Origin: Dastarcus helophoroides
Taxonomy: Eukaryota; Arthropoda; Insecta; Coleoptera; Bothrideridae
Reading direction: 5' to 3'
Length of the DNA stretch: 64,000 nt
NCBI GenBank assembly: GCA_028583605.1
Contig: CM053328.1
Span: 17,315,982-17,379,981, forward strand
Part shown: piece after piece, positions 35,941-47,488 of the stretch
Layout of the letters: each line of letters starts with the position of its first letter
Position numbering within the stretch: position 1 is the first letter of the stretch
Program-made: the position numbers and the translations under genes
Notes under the pieces: generated by a model
Databases searched by the model: none
Told to the model about the DNA's origin: nothing
The model's input: only the letters and a program-made list of their open reading frames with translations

Positions 35941-36273
35941 TAAATGTCAATTTGGAGAGAACGAATTCAAGTAAACGATATAGGTGAACATGCCAAAACA
36001 TGACATCAACACACTACATGGGAAAACTTGTTGTGCCCTTTATACATATAGCTTACGTAAACTTCTGGGCTAATAAATATAAAAATATAGCCTCTTGCTC
36101 GTAGATTTCGAAATCTGTTGCAGACACAGAGACTGCATAATCGGTTTCTGGTTGTAGCAATCGGGAATACAAAATAAAATATTAACTTTGCTAGTTATAG
36201 CATTGAGTTATGTTCTAATAATTGAAAATGGTTGTAAGATATGTGCGCGTTTAAAATAGTCCTTTCCACTTAC
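35941..36273. other. Start of CDA3 intron 1, nothing recognised
   Basis: Intron sequence directly after the signal-peptide exon (donor GTAAGT at 36273). No motif of note. Confidence 0.4.
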
Positions 36274-36358
36274 CATTTGCTATCGACGCTGATTGTAAAA
36301 TTAAACCGAATATACTTAGGCACTTGATGCTATTCTTGCAGGAGAAACTCGACTCCAT
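36274..36358 (-). CDS. CDA3: Chitin deacetylase 3, exon 1 (signal peptide)
   Basis: The exon encodes 28 codons plus one base, beginning MESSFSCKNSIKCLSIFGLI and continuing LQSASIAN. It has a hydrophobic core typical of a signal peptide, then an excellent donor, G|GTAAGT. The leftover base joins the two starting bases of exon 2 (25305), giving ...SIAN-G-AKRQVRC. The ATG at 36358 is preceded in another frame by an ATG-TGA, so this start is the only usable one. Assignment to CDA3 rests on phase, strand, order and the need for a secretion signal; no conserved domain falls in this exon. A transcript read across the 11-kb intron would confirm it. Confidence 0.75.
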
Positions 36359-36375
36359 CACATCACACGAGAAAT

Positions 36376-36381
36376 GACTGA
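36376..36381 (-). promoter_or_regulatory. Possible initiator (TCAGTC) of CDA3
   Basis: TCAGTC on the minus strand matches the arthropod initiator and would give a 21-nt leader before the CDA3 ATG. An ATAAAA lies about 50 nt upstream, farther than a normal TATA spacing. Weak evidence by itself. Confidence 0.3.
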
Positions 36382-36780
36382 ATTGCGGCACAAGTTTTCA
36401 CCGTTCGGTATCGTCGCTACTTTCTCGATTTTATGGTAATTAAGGTTCTTCGTGTATGTTCTGATTTCTGTCGCAATTAATTAGTCGATTCAGAAATTCA
36501 AATTTTATTTCACGAGACGGCGTGGTGTGATCGATCTCAACTTTAATTTTTGCCAGGAATTTTTACTGACGTTATTACGTTTCGGAAAATCTATAAAAAA
36601 AAATTGGGAAAAAGAACTAAACATTTTGGTTTAAAATAATTTAGATAAATGGTACAAATTGCAATTTTAAATTCGCATTTTCGAGATTAAAGACAAAATT
36701 GTAAATATCAGTACGGCATTTTATACATTTCTTTAATTGAGAACAATTAAAGAAAGCTAGAATTTTAGAGTTAGAATATA
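36382..36780. other. Upstream flank of CDA3
   Basis: The putative promoter region of CDA3; no clear further sites were identified. Confidence 0.35.
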
Positions 36781-37901
36781 CAGAGTGCATCAGAAAGAAT
36801 GGGCAAACGCTAAACTGGAAATACTAGACACGAAAATATTACGATTGAACTCAACATGCCTTATATCAATGTTGCTGGATAACGAGATACAGGATGTTCA
36901 AAATATAAATTGTATTGTGAAATTTCTCAATAATCGAGAAAGTTTTGATGCTATAAATTTAAAAATTGAAAGTTTTAGGTTTTTTGGTGTATGGATTATT
37001 ACTAATTTTAAACGTATTTTGACCTTTCTCCTAGAGAGCGCTAGTTTCGGCGCATTATCTATGCAAATGAAAACAAATTTTTCTTGTCTGAGTTACATCT
37101 AAAATAAATGGAAAATATGAAAGAACAATCAATTCTACCAGAAAAAGGTACTTTATTTTAAGTTGTCTAATTCTATCGGTTTTTAAGATATTTGCATTTA
37201 AATGTTTTAGTGTACTTTTTATGGTTTTTTAAGGCGCAGATTATTGCTATATTTTTTCAAATTTGAAGAATTTAGTTTATCAGAAAGGATAAAATTCTCT
37301 TTAGGAGTTGCGGTAAATATTCTAAGAAGCCGCAAGTACATTTAAAAATTATAAGGAAATTTTGATTTTGACAAGTGAAATTTAAAATTTATTGTAGTAA
37401 GTGGTAGATACTTCCAACATTGGATTTAAAGTTCGTTACTGACTCTATTACCCATAGTTATCATTGGTATTTACTACGGCTTTCACTGCTTCTCCGTATC
37501 TTTGCATATTTTATGAATAAAAAAAAAACATAACAAAATACATTGAATCTTTTAAATGTAAATAACTAGAAAACAGATAGATTTAGAAGACCTAAACAGG
37601 AGTACCTTCTCTTTGTAGAATTAATCATTCTTTCATAATATCTACTTGTTTTAAGCATAACTCAATAGATAAAAACAAATATGTTCTAATTTACTTAAAT
37701 AATATATTCACCAAAAAACATAAAATTTTAAAATAATACGTTTATAGCGTATTGAGACATTTCAGAATAAAATTTAAATTTTGAACGCCCTGTATCTCTT
37801 AAACCAGCCATATTGGTATAAGGCATGTTGAGCTCAATCGTAATATTTTGGTGTGTAGTATCTCCTATTTAGCGTTGGCCCATTCTTTCTGACTCACCCT
37901 G
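36781..37901. mobile_element. Fold-back element E
   Basis: The left arm begins CAGAGTGCATCAGAAAGAAT, then GGGCAAACGCTAAA. The right arm read inward begins CAGGGTGAGTCAGAAAGAAT, then GGGCCAACGCTAAA. Both ends are flanked by TA. The arms also share TATTACGATTGA and CTCAACATGCCTTAT (about 125 bp of clear pairing). 1121 bp, no transposase; the open frame 36785-37102 lies across the left arm and is not a gene. Confidence 0.8.
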
Positions 37902-38316
37902 TATATGACCTAATTCAAAATTTTTAGATTGAACTATTTAGGGTTCAGGGCACAAAGTTTGTAAAATAAATTTAATTTCTGCAGGAAATTTAACAAAAAA
38001 TGCCCAACTTTCGATGGATTAAAGCAAGCCCGGCGCATCAGGCGCTCTTGCGCAAACTTTAAAAAGACGCCCCTTACAAATCCAATTAAATCACAACATT
38101 TTGACAAAAAATCGAATTTTTAATTTATACTGGACTGCCTGAGAAAAGTCAAAATTAAAAAAAAAAACTCGACTTTTTAAAAAATGACGAATTCCAAGAA
38201 AATTTCAGAAAAATATGCCAAATTAAAAATGGTAAAATCGAATATGGCGTCCATAAGAAATAACTAAGTTGACATAATTTTCTCGGAAAAAGTTAAGTTT
38301 AGAAAATATTCACGTA
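37902..38316. other. Nothing recognised
   Basis: AT-rich spacer, partly the degenerate repeat type. A small GC-richer patch at 38030-38065 has no identifiable meaning. Confidence 0.35.
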
Positions 38317-39059
38317 GGGTAGTTGTGCCAGTAAGCCGGCCACTGCCAGTCTTCGGCCACTTGGTACTTTAATTAATAATAACTTCCAACTCATAAATCC
38401 GATGTAGATTTTTCCAAAATACTAATAATCGCCCTCTTTTAGTTCATAACCGAACTTATTGAGGCAATTGGGCGGTAAATACTTTGGCTTTAGTTTAGCG
38501 CTAAAAGTTGTGTGTTCTCTGCAGGTTATAGTTTATAAGATCACTATTGCTAAGAAATATCTATGTGTAGTTTCTTTTTTAGGTGAGTAATTTACCTACT
38601 AACATGTTTCTAAATGAAGTTATTGTTAAATATAAAAAGCAGGGTTTAAAGTTTACATTTAATAATTTGAAATTGAGAAAAAGGATATATAAAGGTTAAA
38701 AAAATAGTGGCCGCTTACTGGATCTCTCTAACAGCGGCCAGGGCATCCGACTACTAACATATTGCAACCTTTGAAATTTATTCTTTTTTATAAAATGTTT
38801 AAATCAATATAACATATTTATTTGAAATATTGCCCAATTAAATAATATACTACTAAGCTACCAGTAGTCGGCCACCAAAATTAAAGTTTAAAATTGCCAT
38901 TTTGCATTAATAAGCTTTGGCCGACTTAAGCCACAAATAAGATGCTGAATCATAAGTCGGACGTATATTTTTGAATGTTTTTTTTTTCTAAATTGGACCC
39001 TAAATATGCATTATTTTTAGTTAATGTGGCAAATATCGCAAAACGAAAAAAAGTTCATT

Positions 39060-41100
39060 AATATGATGAAAAACATCTACAACAATGCCTCGAAAAAGTT
39101 TTAAATGGACAACCTTTACGGATAACATGCCGCAAATACGGCATTCCAAAATCTACGGTAGAGGATCGTCTTCAAGGCCGTACAAAATAAAGAAGAAAAG
39201 GTCCAGATCCAGTATTAACACTTCAGAATGAGAAAATAATTTTCGATTGGACAATGAAACTGGGAAAGTCTGGTTTTCCGCTAAAAAAAAAAAGAATTTC
39301 TTTCCAGTGTTACCAAGATAGTACTTGCAGAAGAAATAAAAACTCCATTTAAGGATGAAAGGCTTGGAGAAAAATGATATAAATCATTTTTACAAAGAAA
39401 TCCTGAAATTTCTGTCCGAAGTGCAGAAAGTATAAATTTAGCTAGGGCAACAGTTACAGAACAGCATATTAGGAAATGGTTTGATGAACTTCTCTTATTT
39501 CTGAAGAATGAGAATGTTGCTGATCTACTAAATGATCCCAGTCGTATTTTAAATGCAGGCGAAAGTGGTTTTAGCCTTTGCCCAAAATCTGGCTTTGGTG
39601 GTTTTTCCCCATGTCAGACCTCCAAAAGCACTTGTAGATTCTATGCCAGAACATTGGATTCTCGGCAAATCTGAAAGTGGGTGGATGAAAGGCGATGTAT
39701 TTTTTGAATTCGTAGCAAATGCCTTGCATGGCTGGTTAAATGAACAAAAAATTAAACGGCCTGTTCTTTTTTTAGTGGATGGGCACCGATCTCATATGTC
39801 ACTAGAATTGAGCCAGTTCTGCGACGACAATCAAATAATTCTGTATTCTTTACCGCCGAATTGCACACATATCATCCAACCTGCTGACGTAGCAGTTTTT
39901 AAACCTATGAAAGCTAATTGAAAAAACACAGTTAGCAAATGGCAAAATAAGTCCAAAAACGTCAACTGTGCTTGTCACAAAAATTAATTTCTGCAATATT
40001 TTTGCTGATATTATCAATAATCCAAAATTACCAGATTACATAATGACAGGATTTCGAAAATGTGGTATATATCCATTTGATCCTAGTGCGGTTGATTATT
40101 TCAAGTGATATGAAAATACATTTGAAGCTATCCACGAAGGACAACATTCAATGTTTTCCACTGAAGATTTTGAAACAGCACACAAAGTTTTAAAGACTAT
40201 TTTATAAGCTTTGCTTGCGCTCACCTCCAAAGGAATTAACTTTCAAGTGATTGAGAATGAAATACTACAATTAGAAGGACGAAATTTATATCAAACGGAT
40301 ACTGAAAAAAATATTGCTACAGGTAACATCACTTGTGAAAATTATATTATTTCTGAAGATGGCCAACTTGTCCCGGAACCTTCCATGGAAGTTTCAGAAT
40401 CTGAGCACCATAGTCTGCCGAAATCGGAAATTCTTTAATCTGTTAATACCCTAGAAGATATAATAATCATTGACCCTAATTTGGTGGAAGAACCCGTTAT
40501 TAATTATCAAACAAATAATGAATTTACAATAAAGGATAAGGAGTCGCTGAACTTAAATGATGAACTAAACTGTTTTTTGGGATGTAATAGCAAAGTCGAG
40601 AGTCCTTCTGAAGAAATGTCCGTGAATAATATTCAGATAATTGGACATAAAAGCTATAATTTGCAGTCAGTAGCAACCTCAAAATGTGTTATGAAGGGCG
40701 CCTTTAATGAACATTTAGAATTTCCAAATATATTACAAAAAAATGCAAATAAGAAAGTCAAAGAAGTTTTCCTTAAATCTATATCTTCCAACAAATGGAG
40801 GGAACACTATAGAAAGAAGTTAAAAGAACAAGAAGAAAAAGAAAATATTAATCAATTGAAAAGAGATATGGCGAAAAAAAGAAGATGGAAAAAGGAAAGA
40901 AAGTTGTAAAAGGAGGTCAGAAGCAAAAACAAAAGTGTCACTTTTGTAATAAAGATCTTTACAGTGATGCGGAAGAAGACTCTGAAAAAAATATAGGATG
41001 TGCTACTGCCCTTACTGGTATCATCTTAGATGTACTAAATTTCAGGACCAAGCATATGATAAAGTTGCTATAATTAATTTTAAGTGTAACTTTTGTAAAG
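39060..41100 (+). pseudogene. Pogo-like (DDE_1) transposase, decayed
   Basis: Domains in order, read across frameshifts and stops: a psq-type helix-turn-helix (LNGQPLRITCRKYGIPKSTV, about 39100-39180); a linker with SVRSAESINLARA (about 39418); the DDE core with RPVLFLVDGHRSH and LPPNCTHIIQPADVAVFKPM (39553-39921 open); then GFRKCGIYPFDPSAVDY (about 40050); a long acidic/basic tail (open 40211-40438 and 40481-40909); and finally a cysteine-rich end, CHFCNKDLYSDAEEDSEKN, continued in another frame as CPYWYHLRCTKF and FKCNFC, a PHD-like zinc finger. At least four stops or frameshifts are visible, so it is inactive. Family knowledge: such long Tigger-like proteins with a C-terminal finger are common in insects. 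Confidence 0.85.
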
Positions 41101-41395
41101 ACTAATATAATGTATAAGAGTTTATTTAGTGTTCTCTTTTCTTAGTATTTATTGTTCTATTCATAAACATTTTTCACCAGATATAATTCTGTTATAAAAT
41201 TTATAACTTTCTTACCACTCTTTACTTGTTGTGTTATTTTATTTCTTACAAATAAAATGCTCTATTAATCAATTATTGAATGTATTAAAATCGCCTAGAA
41301 TATTTTACTGTATGGCCGACTACTAGAATAACCGCGACCGTTAACTGAATTTTTGTGGCCGGTTATTAGCGAAATTGCACTCTTCAACAGAAACA

Positions 41396-41431
41396 ATAAA
41401 ATAAAATAAAATAAAATAAAACACTTTCATC
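41396..41431 (+). repeat. (AAATA)n simple repeat
   Basis: A short pentanucleotide tract of AATAA/AAATA units in the 3' part of the pogo-like element. Confidence 0.8.
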
Positions 41432-41537
41432 TTTTGCGAAGTCACTTATGCTTTATTATAATAAAGATATTAAACTTTTATTTACAATAACTACCTTCAT
41501 CACTTCGATTATTAAACAAATTTAAATAAAGTACTAA

Positions 41538-44500
41538 CAAGGAAAGTACCCGAGGTGTACCCCACCGATTTTTTTCATTTTGTGATATGTTATAGTACAT
41601 AAAAAAATATTGGACACGTATTTTTTTTAAATGCTAACTCGGCGATTTAAGTGGTGAAACCACCCCTTAAAGTTAACCCCAAAAAACAGTTTTTCTTCAA
41701 TAACTCAAGAATTAATTAGAATTTTTTGATGAAACAAACGCTCTGTTATTTTTTATAAAAAATCGCTCCTAAAAACATATGAGCTATGTTAAAAAGTTGC
41801 AACCCCTAATTTTTATGGGGGTGAGTTTCATTTTTTCTTATATATAAACTTTTGAACAATTCAATTTTATCAAATGTAACAATTTTATGTAGAAAACTAA
41901 AAAATAAAATTGACCTGTCTGGGTTTTTCAAAAAAAATCTTTCAAAGGGGTGATTTACCCCTTGAACTTTTTTTTTCTGTACAGTGATATGGAAGGTAAA
42001 ACACAACATATAATTTTAATTTTATTTCTATAATGATTATTTTGACATATATTTTACATTAACAGTGAAATAACGTAACACCCTTATTTTTATGACGCTT
42101 GGAGAACCGCATGGATTTGATCATTATTAGATTGCGAAACAAAACATTTATTTTTTCACCTCTAACTTATTATATGTTGATGTTTCATCAACATAATGTA
42201 TCAACAATTTTTTTAGATGCTAAATTTGTGATTAAGGTGGTGAACTCCTCACCCCTAAAGATAACCCCCAAAAACAGATTTTCTTTAATATCTCAAGAAT
42301 AAATTGGAATTTTTCGCTAAAACCATTGTTACGTTATTTCTCATAAGAATGTGCTTCTAAAAACGTATCAGTTATGCCAAAGGGTTGCAACCCCTAATTT
42401 GTATAGGGGTGGGTTAAATTTTTTTCTTTTATACCAACTTTTAAATTATTCAATTTTATGGAATTCGACAATGTCATTAAGAAAATTAAAAAATAAGATT
42501 GACCTGCCTCGAAGTTTTACAAAAAAAAATCATTGGAAAGGGTGATTTACCCCTAGAGTAATTTTTTTTCGGTAGAATGATATAAATAATTGAACACAAC
42601 GAATAGTTTTAATTGTATTGCTATAATGCTTTTTTTGACATATAATTTGCATTAAAAGTAAAATAATATAAAACTCTTACCTTCATGAGGGTTGGCGATG
42701 GGATTGATCATTATCAGATTGCGGGGCAAAGCATTCTGTTTTTCACTTTCTACTTATTTTATGTCGATATTTCAACAATATAATATGTCAACAATGGAGT
42801 TTTAATTTAAAAATACTTATTGTTTAGGCTCTCACCCCCAACATTTATATTTTCGCTTGAATGGAAAGAAATGTTCTTTACTGAACAAAGTCTCGAAACA
42901 TTATATTGTGTTAAAAAAAATCTACATTTACCGATTATTTCAGTTAATATAGCAATATTATTAAGAAAATTAAAAACCAAAGTTGACCTCTTCCGGTTTT
43001 GTAAAAAAAATCATCGAAAGGGGTGATTTGTCTCAAGAGTTAATTTTATATTTGCAGTATTATAGAAAATTAATCGCAACATATATTTTCAGTGTTATTG
43101 TTGAAACGTTTATTGTGACATATATTTTGCACTAGAGTAAAATACCATAAATCTTTAATTTTAAGAGGTTTGGAAATTCCGTGGAGTTAATCATTATTAA
43201 ATTATGCCTAAATTATTTTTATTGTATTTTTATATACTTTATTGTAATGTATTATTTTCCCAGACATGTGCAAAAGAGACCCTTTTTTCTTCTTTCCTCT
43301 TGTTGGATATTTCTTCACTTGCCTAAAGGAAAAAAAATCAATAGTTATGACACAAAATCTATTAGAAAAGTCAAATGTGACAAATTTGTGGCACATATGC
43401 ATAGGTTAAAATATGTTTGATTGTATGGATTTTAAATTCATTTAAAAATGTTTAAATTTTATTTTCTTGACGAATATTAGCAAAATTCAAAACAGCCTAA
43501 TTCTACTGAATAGAGAATTAAAAACCATTTTAAATGAGGTATCACACGCATAGTTTGTTCAGTTTAAAAATTTTGAAGGGGTAACTGTAACTCCAGGTGG
43601 GTTGAAGGAAGAGGGATATATTTAGGCCTTAAAAGTGTCATTTGATAATCTCAAATTTCGTAGATAATGAATTTACATGCGTTACTTTTGGACCTCACGG
43701 TATGTATTTAATCCAAAACTGAAAGAGATCAACTTTGGTTTTTAATTTTCTTAATAATTCTGCTACATTGACTGAAATGAGAGGCAAATGCAGATTTTTT
43801 CCGCACAATATAATGTTTCGAGACTTTGTCCAAGTAAATAATATTTGTTTACATTCAAGCGAAAATAGAAATTTTAGGGGTGAGACTCTAAACAATAAGT
43901 ATTTTCAAATTAAAACTTAATTGTTGGCATATTATATTGATGAAATATTGACATAAAATAAGTAGAAAGTAAAAAAGTGAATGTTTTGACCGGTAATCTG
44001 GTAATGCTCAATTCCATCGCCAACCCTTATAAAGGTAAAAATTTAATATTATTTCACTTTTACTGCAAAATATATGTTAGAAAAAGCATTAGAGCAATAA
44101 ATTAAAATCATATGTTGTGTTTAATTATTTATATCATTCTACAAAAAAAAAAAATCACTCTAGGGGTAAATCACCCTTTCCAATGATTTTTTTTTTGTAA
44201 AACTTCGAGGCGGGTCAATTTCATTTTTGAATTTTCTTAATGACATTGTCAAATTCCATAAAATTGAATGATTTAAAAGTTGGTATAAAAGAAAAAAATT
44301 AAACCCACCCCTACACAAAATAGGGGTTGCAACCCTTTGGCAAAACTGATACGTTTTTAGAAGCACATTCTTATGAGCAATAACGTAACAATGATTTTAC
44401 CGAAAAATTCCAATTTATTCTTGAGTTATTAAAGAAAAACTGTTTTTGGGGGTTATCTTTAGGGATGGGGAGTTCACCACCTAAATCACAAATTTAGCAT

Positions 44501-45186
44501 CTAAAATAATTGTTGATACATTATTTTGATGAAACATCAACATATAATAAATTAAAAGTAAAAAAAAAATGTTTTGATTCACAATCTAAGAATGATCAAA
44601 TCCATGGGGTTCTCCAAGCGTCATAAAAATAGGGGTGTTACGTTATTTCATTGTTAATGCAAAATATATGTCAAAATAATCATTATAGAAAAAAAATTAA
44701 AAACATAGGTAGTGTTTTTTTTTCCATATCATTGTACAGAAAAAAATTAACTCAAGGGGTAAATCACCCCTTTCAAGGATTTGTTTTGCAAAACCTGCGA
44801 GACAGGTTAATTTTATTTTTTAGTTTTCTTAATAAAATTGTTAAACTTGATAAAATTTAGTTGTTCAAAAGTTGATATATAAGAAAAAAAATGAAACTCA
44901 CCCCCATAAAAATTAGGGGTTGCAACTTTTCAACATAACTAATATGTTTTTTGGGGCGCTTTTTTATGAGAAATAACAGAGCGTTTGTTTCATTAAAAAA
45001 TTCTAATTAATTCTTGAGTTATTAAAGAAAAACTGTTTTTTGGGGTTAACTTTAAGCGGTGGTTTCACCACTTAAATCGCCGAGTTAGCATCTAAAAAAA
45101 AATATGTGTCCAATACTTTTTTTATGTACTATAACATATCACAAAATGAAAAAAATCGGTGGGGTACACCTCGGGTACTTTCCTTG
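41538..45186. mobile_element. 3.65-kb palindromic PIF/Harbinger-like element
   Basis: The left end CAAGGAAAGTACCCGAGGTG is mirrored by the right end CACCTCGGGTACTTTCCTTG, with TAA on both sides (41535-41537, 45187-45189). A TAA/TTA duplication is characteristic of PIF/Harbinger transposons. The two arms (about 41538-43000 and 43725-45186) are near-complete reverse complements over about 1.46 kb. Markers are GGGTACACC near the ends, TTAAGTGGTGAAACCACC, GTTGCAACCCCTAATTTTTA and AAAGGGGTGATTTACCCC, and each arm itself holds two or three related sub-blocks. The loop is about 0.7 kb. No transposase is visible. All short open frames here belong to the repeat. Confidence 0.8.
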
Positions 45187-45232
45187 TAAGTCAAAATTTA
45201 GGTGAACTGGCCGGCTACTGGCACATCTACCC

Positions 45233-47488
45233 TATATTAGTAAAAAGGCCTCAAAAAACAACTAATTACATTTTTTGAATTTTTTAAATCGGACTTGAAA
45301 TAAACAAGTTACAGCTGATTTTTAAACATGGTGATTTTCAGTTTTTTCTAAATAAAATTAAGACGAATTGGAATTCAATTTTTTTCTCAGCGGAATAATA
45401 TTAGGCATTAAATTCTGCTCTACTTTCCTTATTTAAGCTTCCTTGTATCTCTAATGGTTTACGAGATCCTTGTAGTGGAAATCAAATTTGGTTCAACCAA
45501 TGTTCGACTTTCTCTCAAAACTGAGTTTTTCCCATTTTTTAAGATGGAAGTCAAAATTTCTAAATTAAATTCAAAGCTCGGAGATTAAGGATTTTGGTTT
45601 TAAAATTGACTTTTTTTTTGATTCGACAATATAATTCTCCTCTTTTTCTTTCCTTTGACGTAATTAATTTCGAAATTTAACCTTTTCATTCTAAAGCAGA
45701 TTTGTTCAAAATTTTAGGTATTCTCCTGGAAACTTAGTATTTAATTTTCTAGCATCTTTTCCTAAGATTTTGAACTAGAGACTACACTTAGAATTTCAAA
45801 AACAATAATGAAAGCTATTTTCGGTGCACAGTTTTTCTCAAGATGAATTTTTTACAAATATTAATTTTTTTTCACAATTAGGTTTAATCTTAAATTTATC
45901 ACTTTTATGGCAGACATTTCAAATATTTAGGGGCATTTCGACTTAATTGATCATAGTTAAATTTCTTTAAAGATTACAGTTAAAATTTTGGAATTAAAAT
46001 TAAGATATATATATATATATATATATAAAGTTAAAATTTTGAGCTTAAAGTAAAAATAAAAAAATGAAATTTGGAAAATCTTTTCTGCAAATTCGGCTCT
46101 ACTAAAAATGTCAACATTTTATCTTTATACAGACTCTTTTAAAATCGTGGAAACAATTCTAAAATTTCTAGTGGATCTATAAAAAATATTTTTAAAAATT
46201 GTGGACTTTATTTTTGACCATTTTCGAAACCAAATTAACATTTTAACACACTTTCAGAAAAAAAGATGTTTGTAAATTAATATTTTTCCTTTTTCCAGCC
46301 TTTGATTTTTATTTTTTTATAAATTTCGATTTTAAACTTTTAACTGTACATTGAAAATTATTAGTTTTTTTAAGAAAAATTCATAATTTATAAATGTGTT
46401 TAAGAAAATAAAATGTTGCAAACCAGCAGTTTTTATTGAGATTATCTGTTATAAAATGGCGCACAGAAGTTTACATTTATATATGAAAAATCCAGAAAAA
46501 CATCGATATTTTTGGAATATTTAACAACAAAGCTACAAAAAACTTGAAGTTTAATAAACAAATCAAATTTAGAAACTGAAGTTGGAATTTTGAAAAGAAG
46601 GTACAGATAAATGTCAGAAATCAGTGGCAATATACTTTTTTCTAATTTAACATTTTCCAAAAAAATTGAAAACATTCTAGAAAAAAATATACATTTTGAA
46701 ATAAAGTCTAAATTTGTGGAAAAATAGAAAAACTGCAAAGGAAAAACGTTATTTTATATGGCAGAAAAATTCTCAAGTATAGGTATGGTTTCTGGTTTAT
46801 TACGGACAATTTTGATTTTTAATGATTAAAATTTGCCATTAAATTGGAATATTTCTCCTGAAATTTTAAATTTTTAACAAATCACACTTTCAAAAAATTA
46901 CCAAAAAAATAAAAAAGGATAATTTAAAAACCGAAAAGACAAAATTTAAAAACAATTATATAAGAAAGGCTTACTCATCCTTTTTTTTTCCAAATTTCAT
47001 TTAAGGAAGAAACTTTGAATTGTGATTGAAGAAAGAATTTAGAATTTTTTAGTTTAATTTTAAAATTTATAAACAACAACAACAAGAATTCAAATAATAT
47101 ACATGAAATTTCGAGTTGAACAGTAAAGAGAAAAACTCTGCCTCGGCTTTAAATACAAAAGATTTTGACTTTTCAAAAGTTCAGATCTCGTGATTGAACT
47201 GGAAATATAAAAAAACAAAATTGTAAGTTTACATCTGGAATTTTAGAAAAAGATTAGGGTTTAAAAAAAGCCGAAATTTCCAGTTGTCTGTAAAAAATCG
47301 ATACTATGAAAATAATAATCACAAAAAAGTCGAAATTTCGATTTAAAATAACTTTAAATTTTCTAAATTATAATCAAGATTTAGGGAAAAAATAATTGCT
47401 GCAAGTTCTAACCCAAAATTTAGAGAAAAACATAACATTTTTGAAGAAATACTTCGCAATATGTATGTCGCAGGCATTTAGAATAACG
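45233..47488. repeat. Degenerate repeat, no gene
   Basis: Positions 45300-47400 are mostly the AAATTTCGA-type degenerate repeat, with a short (AT)n tract at 46006-46027. The open frame 46738-46442 is F/S/N/K-rich and judged non-coding. Confidence 0.5.

Larger units (their letters stand above)
38317..45232 (+). mobile_element. Pogo/Tigger-like DNA transposon, interrupted
   Basis: The inverted ends are GGGTAGTTGTGCCAGTAAGC with CGGCCACT after it, and, from the right, GGGTAGATGTGCCAGTAGCC with GGCCAGTT after it. TA flanks both sides (38315-38316, 45233-45234). GGCCG-containing relatives of the terminus recur inside both ends (near 38355, 38705, 38740, 38875, 38930, 41315 and 41355), which looks like a set of subterminal binding repeats. 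It carries a decayed DDE transposase gene on the plus strand and has been enlarged by a 3.65-kb palindromic insertion at 41538-45186. Confidence 0.85.

Noticed and set aside
43181..43420. Open frames in the loop of the 3.65-kb palindrome
   Set aside because: Frames on both strands overlap and match no transposase. They are taken as chance frames in AT-rich loop sequence.
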